64,000 nt of DNA from assembly GCF_034140825.1 (NCBI RefSeq), contig NC_089039.1, positions 994,501-1,058,500 on the forward strand. The letters are read 5' to 3'. The translations under genes were made by a program, and so were the position numbers. This stretch comes from Oryza sativa Japonica Group. Lineage: Eukaryota > Streptophyta > Magnoliopsida > Poales > Poaceae. The notes beneath the pieces were generated by a model. That model was not told where the DNA came from and ran no database searches. It saw only the letters and a program-made list of their open reading frames with translations. Below are positions 32,353 to 43,339 of the stretch, piece by piece. The first letter of the stretch is position 1; each line of letters starts with the position of its first letter.

Positions 32353-35300
32353 CTACTTGCTGTTTTTCTTTTTCAGTAAGCTCCCAAACTTCTTCAGAAG
32401 AGGCTTGTTCTTTTTCTGTTGCTGCTGTGGTTTTGTCGGGGACATTGCCACTTTGCTGGTATCTTCTGATACTGTCCCATTTGGATGCTCAGTGTTGGTA
32501 TCCTCCTTGGGCTCCAGTTCATCTTTGGAGGATACGGTTTCTTGTTTTCTGTCTGGATGTGGCTGCTTCTCGATGATTTTGTTGCTCTCCTGTGTGGTGC
32601 ACTCGGTTTTCACTTCCTCCTGCTCAACCTTGGTTTCGCCTTTCTCTTCTTCGTGATTCATGTCCCCATTGGAGCTCCTATTGAGAACATCAAGTTCCAG
32701 TTTAGGGTTTTTATCGTTTTCGCTTTCTGCGTCTCCATTTTCCACCACTGAATCTGTAACTTCTTCGTGAACAGAACTGTATGCCTCGTCCACAACCACT
32801 AGCTTCTCCTCCTCCTCGGGATGTTTCTTTATCATCGCTTCAGCAAGCAAGGCAGACAATTCATCTATCTTCTTCATGGCATCAGCTTCTCGCAACCTGA
32901 ACTCGTCGTTCTCCTGGGTTAGGCTCTGCAGTGCGTTCTCTTTATCTAGTAATCGCTCCTTCAGTTGTGAATTTTCATATGTTGCCTCCTGCACAGACTT
33001 GTTGGCTTCAGCAACAGCAGCTTCTGTGTAAATCAGTTTCTCTTCAAGACTCTCTTTCTCAGTCTTTGCCTCATGCAGAGCCTTGCTAGCCTCAGCACAC
33101 GCTGATTCAGTGTACACCAGCCTCTCTTGAAGCTTTTCTTTCTCCTCGTTGGCAACTTGGAGTTGGTGCTCGGCATCTTGCAGTGATTCCACTGCCTTGT
33201 CGACTTCTAATTGAAGAGCACTAATTTCTTCCTCCGACTGCTTGTTTAACCTGACAATGTCAGTCTCCTTAGACTCACATTCTTCTCTGTACTTGTTCAC
33301 CTCAGCCTCCAATTTATCAACATTTTTCCTTAAGCAAGTGATGTCATAGTTTGCCTCATCAAGCATTACCTCATAACTCTCCTTGGTGCTTTTTAGGGCC
33401 ATCTTAAGATCACCAATCTGCGCGAGGGCATGCTCGTGGTCATCTTCTTTGCTCAAATACCTCTCATGTGCTTCCTTTGCTTTGTCAGATTCCTCACTCA
33501 ATGCAGCAGTAAGATCTTCCACTGCTCTTTTCTCCTTCTCTTCTCTATCCCTAGTCTCGTTCAACTCGCTTATTAGCTTCACATTCTCCTCGGTCAGGCC
33601 TTCAATCTTTACATTCGCGGCCTTCTCATTGTTTAAGGCCTCTGAAGCTGCTTCTTCAGCAGCCTCAAGCTTGTTTCTCAGAACATCTATAGTCGTCTGT
33701 AGCCCAAACACCTCTTGCTGAGATGCATCAAATTGCTCGTTGGATTCGTTGACATCTGCTAAAAGCCTTGCTACCTCAATTTCCAAGGCAGTTGTCTTTC
33801 CTTTGAGCACTTCAATTTCAGATTCTCTATCTTGTAATGCAGACTGGATCTTACCCAATTCTTCTGTTGTGGAGGCAAGCGATTCACCTTTGAACTTATC
33901 TGAGAGAGTAACTGCCTCCAATTCCATTTCAAGCAATCCTGCCTTGTGCTTCCATTCTTCGAATAGCTGACGGGCTTCTGATTCGGCCTTCTTCGCATCA
34001 GCAACCTCTGATTTAAGCTCCTCAATCAGTTTTTCCGTCTCGGCTAACCTCTCCTCAATAATTCTGGCTTCCTCTAGTTTGCCCTTCAGAACTGAAACCT
34101 CGGACTCCAGATTCTTAACAAGCTCCTCGGTTTCACGGTTTTTACTCTCCTCGCTCTCTGCAGTCGAATCAAGCAGTCCTTTCAAGCGGACAACTTCACT
34201 GGAGAGGATCTCCACCTTCTCCGCATTGACCTCAGCGATCTTCATGGCATCGTCTGCGTGGCCAAGTGCAGCTTTCTTGGCCTCATTCGCCATCGCAAGC
34301 TCACGCCTGAATCTCTCCAGCTCCTCCGTCGTAGTGACCAACGTCTCCAAATCGGCGGCGTGCTGGCCACGCACGCACTCGATCTCCCTCTGCCACTCCT
34401 CCTCCCGCTTCTGCGCCTCATCGATGCCCGCCTGCTCGAGCTCATCCGCCCGGAACTTCTCGATCTCCGTTGCCTCCTCGGCCCACCTCTTCGCCATGAG
34501 CGCATCCTGGAGCTTCTCATGCGTCTCATCAGCAACCCTCTTCGCCTCATTCAGCTCCCCGACAAGGCGATCCCTCTCGCCAACGGCGAAGGCCAGCTGA
34601 TCCTTGGCCTTCTTGAGATCCTCCTGCGCGGACTCGAGCCGCGCCTGCAGCTCCGCCTCCTTCCTCGGCTGCTTCTGCATTCCACCAAATTTCACACAAT
34701 CACCATCAACAACTCACACAACAAAAATTTCACACAATCACCATCAACAACTCACACAACAAAAATTTCACTCAATTAGCATCAACAACTCACACAACAA
34801 AAAATTCACACAATTAGCATCAACAACTCACACAACAATGCTTGCATATATGAATGCACTTACATCAGGTGGAGTGCCGATCTTGGGAACCCGGCGCTCG
34901 ACGACGGGCTTGGAGTCGACGGATCTCGGCGAGCGGTCGAAGGAGAGGCGGGGGCGGGCGGTGGCCGACGGCGGCGAGTTGGGCTCGGACTTGAACGGGC
35001 CGCCGCCGCCGCCGCCGACGCCGTTGTTGCGGGAGCGCGGCGTGGACGGCGTGCCGCCGATGCTCCTCCTGGTGGCGCCGGGAGTGGAGGGGCGGTGGAT
35101 GGAGGACGGCGTGGATGGCCGGTGGTTGGACGACGGCGTGCTCGGCCGCCCCCTGCTGATGGGGGACTCGTTCGGCCCAGATCTGTCAATGTCACCGCCA
35201 TTAATTGCGATTCACGGAAAGCTCCAATCCAAATCAACGAGGTTCGAGCAAGCCGCATTTTCATCCCGCGATCGATGGGATAAAAAACAGAAACTTCAGC

Positions 35301-35609
35301 AAGAACAAGAGGAATCGAGCGGATCAAGAAGCCGTTCCAACTGAAACCTATCCAATTCGTTCAAGATGCCACATTTTCCAGATTCCGAGAGCGAGCACAA
35401 TCCAGTACTCAATTGGAACGAACAGCGCGAGGGAAAAAAAATAAAAACAAATCTGAGTGAACGCAGTGACCGGTTTAGATCTGCCAAGAACACAAGGCAA
35501 CAAAAAACAAATCCCCCAACCAAACAAACCAACATCAACCAATCCATACACACACAAAGAGAGAACTACCAAGAACACACCTGGATTTGGAGGGCAGCAT
35601 TGTGGACAT
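32353..35609 (-). CDS. WEB-family coiled-coil protein (At1g65010-like)
   Basis: Three exons, 35609-35581, 35182-34864 and 34674-32353, join in frame to 889 aa (donors ag|gtgtgt and gat|gtaagt, acceptors tgacag and tgcag). Exon 1 gives MSTMLPSKS. Exon 2 gives a basic Ser/Pro head with HRPSTP repeats and the conserved RLSFDRSPRSVDSKP followed by VVERRVPKIGTPPDK. Exon 3 is one long coiled coil (about residues 120-700), starting ELQARLESAQEDLKKAKDQL. An acidic, Glu/Lys-rich tail ends in the conserved basic KPLLKKFGSLLKKK. This head-coil-basic-end plan matches Arabidopsis At1g65010 and its relatives of the WEB group, which includes proteins of light-driven chloroplast movement. The exact role of this member is unknown. 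An ATG just before exon 3 (34680) lies in the intron acceptor and is not the true start. Confidence 0.88.
34690..34839. repeat. About 38-bp tandem repeat, four copies, inside WEB intron 2
   Basis: Units start at 34690, 34728, 34766 and about 34806. The core is atcaacaactcacacaacaa, with tttcacacaatcacc or ttcacacaattagc between. The array fills most of the 189-base intron between exons 2 and 3. On the sense (minus) strand it reads as a T/G-rich tract (ttgttgtgtgagttgttgat) running up to the acceptor. Confidence 0.9.
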
Positions 35610-36219
35610 GGCTGAGGAAGAAGAAGAAGAGAGAACTCTTCACACTTCACTCTTCGCTCTTCAAAGAAGGAGGAGGAGGAGAAGAAGCGAGAGGGAGGCG
35701 TGGGCTCCCTTGCGAAAAAGGCTGCAAAGGCAAAAGGCAAACAAGGGAAGGAAGGAAGGAGAGGAGGGAGCCAAAGGCAAAAGGAGGCACATGCCAAAGA
35801 CAAAGATGATGGATGATGCTACCACCACCACCAGCGCCACCGTCACGGCCACCACCAGCAGCGGCAGCGGCAGCGGCGAGCGATTAGCTAAGCTAGCTGG
35901 TGAGTGCTAATCATGGATCAACTCCCTTCACCTACTGATGGTGATTGCATCCCGATGCCATAGCAATTAGCATTGCCCACCAAACCATTGTATGCATGAT
36001 TAAATTGATTATTATGGAACTGTGGTGGTAAGTAGAAACAAGCAGTAGTAGTACTAGTGAGTAGTGGCACTGTTTGGACTCTCAACTCTTCTTCTTTTTC
36101 TTTAATTAAGATGGTGGGAAACCATTTGGACTGATCTTTGGAGGCATTTGGCTAAGTGAGGTAAGGTTGATCAACCATATCTATATAAATACTGGGGTTT
36201 GTGTATAGTAGAGAATTTA

Positions 36220-36520
36220 CTCCCTCCATCCCATAAAAATTACATTTCTAGCTAATTTAGGACAAAACAATAGGATTGAAAAATGACCACAATGACCTTA
36301 TTTAATGAACCCATTGCATACACACATTCCATATATATAAATGATTAAAAGGAAGTTTGAGAGAATTAACCCATATAATTAGCATACTTTAATTACAAGC
36401 TGAGAGAACTTAAGGAAACTTATCTAGATGAATCAATTTGTTAGGACCCACATGGCTAGAAATACAATTTTTATGGGACAAAGCCTTAGAGCTAGAAATG
36501 CAATTTTCTTGGGACGGAGG
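36220..36520. mobile_element. Stowaway-type MITE of compound structure
   Basis: Left end ctccctccatcccataaaaa after TA, right end ttcttgggacggagg before TA. The right arm carries two successive copies of the inverse terminal sequence (gctagaaatacaatttttat at about 36459, then gctagaaatgcaattttctt at about 36490). This suggests one element extended by a second copy of its end. Confidence 0.75.
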
Positions 36521-37827
36521 TAGAATAAATCTATATTATAATACAATTGACACAAGCTAAAGAAAGCCATTATGTACGCTCTCACAATCCGGTAAATACC
36601 ATAAAAAATAGAGTTAGAAATGTAAGGTTTTCATCATGGTGGATTTGAAAAAAATGAGAGAAAGCACCGCTGGTATTATAGTGCAGTCGTGGGTGCATGA
36701 CTTAATCTATCAAAGATAAAAATTTTGATGTCGTCGAATACTATGTACACACGAGTGCGCTTTTGATAGAAATTCAGTGAAATCATGGATGGTTGATATC
36801 CGTATCTTTAAACGTGTGTCCGGGGGTGCATGTAAGTCGTGCGTGTAGAACGATATGTGTGCAGTTATCTTTCGTGTAGAGGAAAAATATAAATGTAGTA
36901 TCACCAAGGCTTTATAAAATAAATAAGTTTCAAAAGCAAAGCAATATCAACTTAATTTTGAACATAATTTAAGGTTAATGATCACACAATTGCGACGCAT
37001 CACGCTTTGCAAGCTGTGACTGCCAACCAAACAAAACTTGTAAGGAAGATCAATCGACAGTACAAGTGGAGTACTTGTACGAGTTGTGTGCTTGGTAGCA
37101 AAGAAAATTCCTCTTTAATTTGACAACGAAACAGAATGTACGTAAACTATGCACACACGCGAGTAATAGCATTCACCATCAGTAGTATATAACTGTATGT
37201 ACTAGTACCTGCTTAATTAATTATTTAATTGCATGATGACGCCAGCTCTATATACACGTACCACTACCATAATGTCATGTGATGCATTATGCAAGGCATA
37301 AATTACTTAATTAATTAATTAATTAATTGGGCCGGATATGATCAAGAATTAATTAAGCATGGTTTCAAAGCAAAGATAATGAGGTAGAAATAATTATGGG
37401 GACAGATGGGCATATAAAGTACTGTATGCCAGGGTAGTATAAACACCATAGCGTAACTAACACTGATCAGTGGTGACATGTGCGATTATATTATTGTGTA
37501 TGGCCCACATTTGCATGCATGTAGCTAGAGAATGTACCTAGTACTGTACACAGTAATTAATTTACATACATATATATGAAGTAGCTGGACCTTTTTTTTA
37601 AAAAAATCGATTGAATATTGATTACATACTGAAAATTAAGAATAAGCCAGAAGCTATAGCTTTATACCATTTTAGTTTTATAAAATAAAGAGATATGAAC
37701 TCATTGGTGTTAGAAATTTAACAGGCAGATGGATAGAGTGATTAACCAACCTCCTTGACACTGATACATTGGCTTATTCGCTAACCAGAACCCGTATATA
37801 TCATATACTAATATGTGTTGAATATAG

Positions 37828-38095
37828 GCCCTCTTGGTCAAGATTTATAAGTTAGCTTATAAGTCGAAAAGTCTAACCTAGTTTTTTCGTTTGGTTTTTT
37901 TAAGCCATAAACCAAACATTATTAAGCTAAAAGTTAGATGGAGAAGGTTTTTACTTATGTACGATAGATATATGACTCCATCATTAAACTTAGGACAGTA
38001 AATCCATCAACTTATAAATCATATAAGCCAATAAGTTGACTTAAAAGTTTAAGCCAATAAACCTAAACCTAACCAAAGAAGCCCATGTTCCTACG
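37828..38095. mobile_element. MITE-like element, borders approximate
   Basis: ggccctcttggtcaagatttataagttagc at the left and ggttaggtttaggtttattgg-type inverse sequence at the right (aataaacctaaacctaacca, aagaagccc). Repeats of ttataag and aagccaataagttgac occur inside. Superfamily not assigned. Confidence 0.45.
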
Positions 38096-39374
38096 GCTTA
38101 CGATGGTTTTCATGCAGATGAGAAAGTGACTCCATGACTGCGATTAGCTACGCCATGTTATTCTTTTTAGCTTATGCAAAAATTGCCCTATAAGTTATTT
38201 AAAGTTTAACACTTCACTTCATAAGTTATTTTATTGCCACCTTTCTATTCCATCTTATTACAAAAACCATCCCAATACACACATGCTTAACCGAAGCAGT
38301 CTATTACCACCCATGTAAAACCATCATAGGCTAAGCTAGTCGAGTCAATCTTATCCAAATACTTGTATTAGACTTAAACTATTCTTTATGTTTCATTGAT
38401 TTTTTGTGTGCATATAGCGAAAACTCAGTTCGACAATGTTTAAGCTCTAATCAACAATTTTGTTTGTGGGATCTCCAAGAAAAATGTTAAGATATCTTTG
38501 AAATATTTAATTTAATAAAGATCATATTGACGCTCACAGTTTATGAAAAACATGTTATTCGGGTTAAACACAAGCGCATTGAAGTGGTTTTTGCGACAAA
38601 ACTGAATAGGGGTAGGTATTTATAACAAAATGAGTTATGGGGTGGAATGACTTAGCTTATTTATCGGGTTATTAAAAGTAGATTATTTTCTATGTGTTTT
38701 AAAAAATACATACTAAAAATATATTTTTCTGTTATATTATTTAGATCAATTGTTTTAAGCTATTTGTTAAGTTTATTTTTATATTTAATTTACCTATACG
38801 ATTAAATAGATCATATGTTTTTTCCCAGTAATCTAAACAAAACAAAAATCTAGTAGGATGTAGCTACTGGATTCGGATCAGCTGCAGTCACTATTATGAC
38901 TCCAACTTAAGCAGTAAAAGTGCATGTTGTTGGATGCAAATCGAAAAGTCTAGATTATATACTGTACGACGCATACAGTACAGCACGGAGTATTATTCGC
39001 ATGATTACTGTAGCATTTGATCTGAACCATTAATCATACAAAGTTACAAACGGACGGTCAAAATTATGTGCAGTGGTATCTTGCAATTGCAAGTATAACT
39101 ACACCTTATCTCAATCGGTACATACTCCATACATATACTCCAAGAAGTATATATTTACGGCGTCGGTGGTGATGGAGCTTTGCTTGCCTAGAAAATAGTG
39201 CTCTATAGTGTACTTCTTGTACTATATAAATAACCCAAAATTTATTTATATACTCCATGTCGACGGCGACGTTGCTTCATTAATTAATTAAATTGGGCTA
39301 GTATAAAATTAGCATGGATATCAATTACTCGGCTTGATTGTGCATACTACGTGGAGTGGACTATAGTCGAGTAA

Positions 39375-39618
39375 GAGCAAGTTTAATACTATAGCCAACT
39401 ATTAGCTACAAATTATCTAGAGCCAGTGTAATAGCCAATTCATACAATAGTTGCTTACTATACTATTAATACCCGGTCATATATGTCATACACTCGTTAC
39501 ATCTTAAAGTCTGTGCTGCAGCTGGCTACAGATTTGTAGCCCGCTGTTTTTCTCTTTCTTCTTTTATTATTTAAAAATATGTTTATAGCTGGCTTATAGC
39601 CCGCTACTGTATCTGCTC
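39375..39618. mobile_element. Tourist-type (PIF/Harbinger) MITE, copy 2
   Basis: Ends gagcaagtttaatactatag and ctactgtatctgctc, flanked by TAA on both sides (39372-39374, 39619-39621). It aligns along its whole 244 bp with the element at 21409-21655. Confidence 0.8.
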
Positions 39619-40299
39619 TAATTGACCTTTGCTTCTTTGCATGGATGCATGCGTTGTGTTGCGTGAATCCGACGGCCGATCGATCTGAGTGGGGCCCACC
39701 GGCGGTCTCCCAACCAAAAGGAAGAGACTGGAGGAGGAAGACTAAACACGGACAAGACAAGCCCACTCCAACTAACAAATTATCATTAACCTTTTTGTGA
39801 CTATAGAGTACTTTGTTTTTCTTAATTAGGAGTACATAGTGGTATTCGTACGGGCGTGACCGAATTATTAACTCTCTTCTGATGCTGACGTGTTGGGTCC
39901 CACCTAACGCTAACCCCCACTTGTCAGTAATGCAAATGATATGTAACGGCGAGTGCCATCGGACCACGGCCCATACTTTAGTCGGCCCAGAAAATACTGC
40001 TTATCTTTTAGACTTTTAATTTTGGAATACGTCTATTTTATCTCCCTCTCACGCTCATGTTGAATCGTGCCCCTCAACCGCAAAACCGGTATAATGTCTC
40101 CCTCGTCTTCAAAAACCAATGCAAATCAACTCCTTCGATGGTTTTGAAAGTGGTTTCTACCAACATGGCAGTTTGATCGCGGTTGACTTGTTGAAACAAT
40201 ATGTGGGACCCATATGTTAGCAACTTCCACCTTGTATCGTCTTCTTTCCCACCTCTTCCCTCCCTATATTTTCTCTGTTGGTCCTCTCTCACCTTCCAT

Positions 40300-40770
40300 C
40301 AGCAATGCAGGACCTAGCCGGTCAGTTGTGCACACTAGGAGGACCTGCCCAGTCGAGGCGCGCAGGAGAGGAGCTCGCATGCCGACCGCGCACGCATAGA
40401 GGACCTTGCCTACTACAGTCTACGGTAGAGGAGCTCGTTGGAGCTGGCCAACTGTGCACCCAGGGAAGACCTGGTCAATTGGGCGCACAGGGCAGGAGCT
40501 CGTTGGCCGGCTGCGCATACAGAGAGGGCCTTGCTGGTCGTGTTGTGTGGATGAGGAGCTCAGTGGTTGTCCGCACGCACGCGGGGAGGACCTGGCTGGC
40601 CACAACGCGAGAATGGAGGAGATTGCTGATCGGCTACGCTCAAGAGGAGGAATCCCCGTCCATGACACGCGCTGGGAGGAGCTTGTCGGGCGGCTTCATG
40701 CACGTGCACTGAGGAGCCCTCTGGCCAGGGGGCAAAGGGGAAGGAGCTCGCAGACCGGCTGTGCTCAGAG
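40300..40770 (+). repeat. Degenerate GC-rich minisatellite
   Basis: Seven or so loosely repeated units of about 60-70 bases share gaggagctcg, (t)ggccggctgcgca and gaggacct(t/g)gcc blocks. Because the period is irregular and copies differ strongly, it is probably old. It makes open frames of up to 144 codons in several phases, which I regard as accidental. Confidence 0.65.
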
Positions 40771-40791
40771 GGGGGGGGGGGGGGGGGGGGG
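40770..40791 (+). repeat. Uninterrupted run of 22 G
   Basis: A pure G tract at the end of the minisatellite and 45 bases before the hAT element. It could fold as a G-quadruplex. Length in the true genome may differ, because such runs are hard to sequence. Confidence 0.85.
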
Positions 40792-40836
40792 TCGCTGACC
40801 GCGACGCGGGTGGGAAGGAACTTGCTCGCTGACAAG

Positions 40837-41430
40837 TAGGGATGAAAACGGAGCGGATACGGACGGATAATGCTCATACCATATTCGTTTTTATATTTTT
40901 TACCGGATACGAAAACGAATATGGAAACAAATACGGATTATCTCAAATACGAATAAGAATCGAATATGATCGGACACGAATACGGAAACAAATTTTTCTC
41001 GGAACACGAAAACCAACTCAACTTCTAATAGAAATAAATATCAACATATATAATTAGCTTATTTTATATAAAATGAGGTATAATTTATAAATATTTTTTA
41101 AAATTTAAATAATATTAATAGTATGGACTAGTATTAAGAGATAAACTACTATTAAAATCTATAAAGGTATATTGAAGGTTATAGAGTTAGAAAGAAATGG
41201 GGTATGTCTCATGGGTCCTGCGGATATCCGAATAGCACTGTTCACCGGATATCCGAATTATTATCCGTATCCGACGGAAACCTTGATACCATATTCGTAT
41301 TCGTATCCGGGAGAAAATATCCATATTCGTATCCGTATCCGAAATATCCGAGAATTATCCGATCCGAAAGGTATCCGTATCCGTTTTTGTCCAGAGCGGA
41401 CGGAAACTATCCGCTCCGTTTTCATCCCTA
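40837..41430. mobile_element. Non-autonomous hAT-type element
   Basis: Ends TAGGGATGAAAACGGAGCGG and its inverse CCGCTCCGTTTTCATCCCTA are exact. The flanks ctgacaag (40829-40836) and ttgacaag (41431-41438) match at 7 of 8 positions, as expected for an 8-bp hAT target duplication. The subterminal regions hold many cggata/tatccg motifs in both orientations. 594 bp, no transposase. Confidence 0.85.
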
Positions 41431-41745
41431 TTGACAAGCCACTGGAAGATGAGATAGGAGGAAGACATGAAAGAGAGAGACAGTGGGAGATGTAAGAAGA
41501 TGAGATGAGGTGGAAGTCGCTAATATGTGGGTTACATTTGCTGATCGACTTAGCGAGTCAACCATTGTCAAACTGCCACTCTAGTAGAAATCATTTCCAA
41601 AATCACTGAAGGAGTTAATTTGCACCGGTTTTCAAATATGGGGAGGCGTTATACCCAGTTTTGTGTCTGGGAAAGGGGATTCAACTGGAAGCAATACAAA
41701 CGAAGGCCAAATAGAATTATTCCTTTAAGTTTTATCACTGCTTTA

Positions 41746-42048
41746 GGCCCTGTTTGTTTTAGCTAAAGATTTGTAATATGGATTATTGAGTCAGATTACT
41801 GTAAGCTGGATTATAATAAGCCGACGTAGAATAAGCTATTAGTTGTTTGTTTCTCTGGATTATTAGCTGGTTGTTTGGTGTTAGCCACCTAATAATCTAA
41901 AAAAACACCTTTAGAGTGGATTACTATATTATATTATATTAATCTGGCTTATAAATTATAATAATCTATTATAATAAGGTATATGTTTGTTTCGGCTTAC
42001 TCCTAATAATCCAGATTATAATAATCCTAAGCTGAAACAAACAGGGCC
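41746..42048. mobile_element. Tourist-type (PIF/Harbinger) MITE
   Basis: Ends GGCCCTGTTTGTTTtagc and gctgAAACAAACAGGGCC are inverted, and TTA flanks both sides (41743-41745, 42049-42051). 303 bp, rich in ataatcca/tggattat motifs. Confidence 0.85.
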
Positions 42049-42429
42049 TTAGTCGGCCCAATTACACTCTTTATTTCAATTTATTAATTCGACTCCAATC
42101 ACACTCTAGAGTTCTTTCTCTCTTTTCTTTATCATCACTCGACTTATTTATATTTCTCTGTCTTTTGACTCGAATTACACTCGAATTTTTTTATTTCTAT
42201 GTGCTTCACCAACCGAAACTTTTTTTAAAAGTGTGGTTTGAGAAAAGTATGAAGTCTTATTATCTTCTTTATAATCCATTGTCTCCTCCAGCCGGGAGAT
42301 TACCATTCACCCGACGCAGCGACCTCAACAGTTGCCTATGTCCTCAAATTATCTAACGTTTGATCTTGTATTTCTCTTCTTTTATCTCATGTGTGTTTTC
42401 CTTTCCTCTCAAATTTTGAGACATTTGGA

Positions 42430-43330
42430 AACAATAATAAAAAAAGAAAATATGAAAATAAAAAAATTCACCGTCGTCACAACTCAAGAGCAATCACTAA
42501 CAAACTTCGGTTGAGTCCATCATAATCTTGTTTGTTATGGGTGAATTGCCGATAGCTTCAAGCACCTTCATATTCATCAGTTTTGCCAATCAGGCCAATG
42601 TGTGTGCTTCAAACATTTGCACCGCAAGATAGAAAGACCAACTTGTATTAGGACCGTCCTCTTGTAGCATGCAAGTGTGCCAGCATGATAGGCATAGAAA
42701 AAATTAACTTTCACCTCTGGATTTGGTGAACTCCACTGTCTCGATTCGTAGCAAAAACGACTGTCGGTTATATAGAAGAGTGGCTAAATTGCAAAACAAA
42801 ACGCCATGTCTAGTTGCTTCCTCTCCTGCCAATGCCTACCAGCACATATATATTCATGCTCTGCACTGCTATGCAATGCTTTAGCATATATTAGATGTGA
42901 AATTTGTCATTCCATTACTGTGATGATGAACAAACAAAATGACTTGTTGGAGGAAACAACTGAAACTCATACATGTGTGTGTCCGGGTGAGGGCTTCGAT
43001 CGATCATCTAAGGAATTCATGACAGACAATGCATATGATGTAAAGGAGCAGCAAATATGTAGAAATGCTAATAAATAAATACATTGACGTATGTGTTGCT
43101 TTCTTTTTGACATTAAACATATAAAAAAAATTGAGGTCAGAATAGGGATATATACAAAATCTTTCTTTTTTCAGAATAACTTTCTGATCTCAGCTCTAAT
43201 TAATTTGTAGAGGAGAATGCTCGCCCAAAAGAATGGTAGCAAAGTCCGGTTTGATGTAGCTTTTCATTCTCGTTTGAGCAACTCGTCCAGAATTAGTATT
43301 AAACACTGTCATTTCATTTCTTTCATAAAC
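42430..43330 (+). repeat. Segmental duplication, copy 1
   Basis: Shares a long, diverged collinear match with 46190-47274 continued at 58588-58830. Common blocks include agtccatca(t/c)(a/g)atcttg, ccatgtctagttgcttcctctcc, tattcatgctctgcactgctatgc and ggtagcaaa(g/a)tc(c/t)ggttt. No coding frame is conserved between the copies, so the duplicated segment is non-coding or a dead gene. Confidence 0.75.
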
Positions 43331-43339
43331 ATGATTTTA

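Larger units (their letters stand above)
35610..39374. other. WEB promoter side and long intergenic spacer
   Basis: From 35610 to about 35800 the WEB leader/promoter is GA/CT-rich on the minus strand. No gene is seen up to 39374. Elements present: a Stowaway-type element at 36220-36520, a MITE-like piece at about 37828-38095, an aatt microsatellite at about 37306-37328 and generic AT-rich sequence. Confidence 0.5.
40050..41690. mobile_element. Long terminal-inverted-repeat element with nested insertion
   Basis: About 40050-40290 and about 41450-41690 are diverged inverses of each other. For example, aaaaccggtataatgtctcc, gcaaatcaactccttc and agcaacttccacct at the left recur inverted at the right. 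The arms are about 220-240 bases long. The centre holds a degenerate GC-rich minisatellite (40300-40770), a G run and a separate hAT element (40837-41430). No target duplication or transposase was found. A non-autonomous foldback or MULE-like element is the best guess. Confidence 0.6.

Noticed and set aside
34079-34779. 173-codon plus-strand frames opposite the WEB gene
   Set aside because: Antisense shadows of a Glu/Lys-rich coiled coil, giving Leu/Ser-rich runs typical of such overlap.
40278-40798. 130-144-codon frames in the GC-rich block
   Set aside because: Open in several phases because of the degenerate minisatellite; no protein resemblance.
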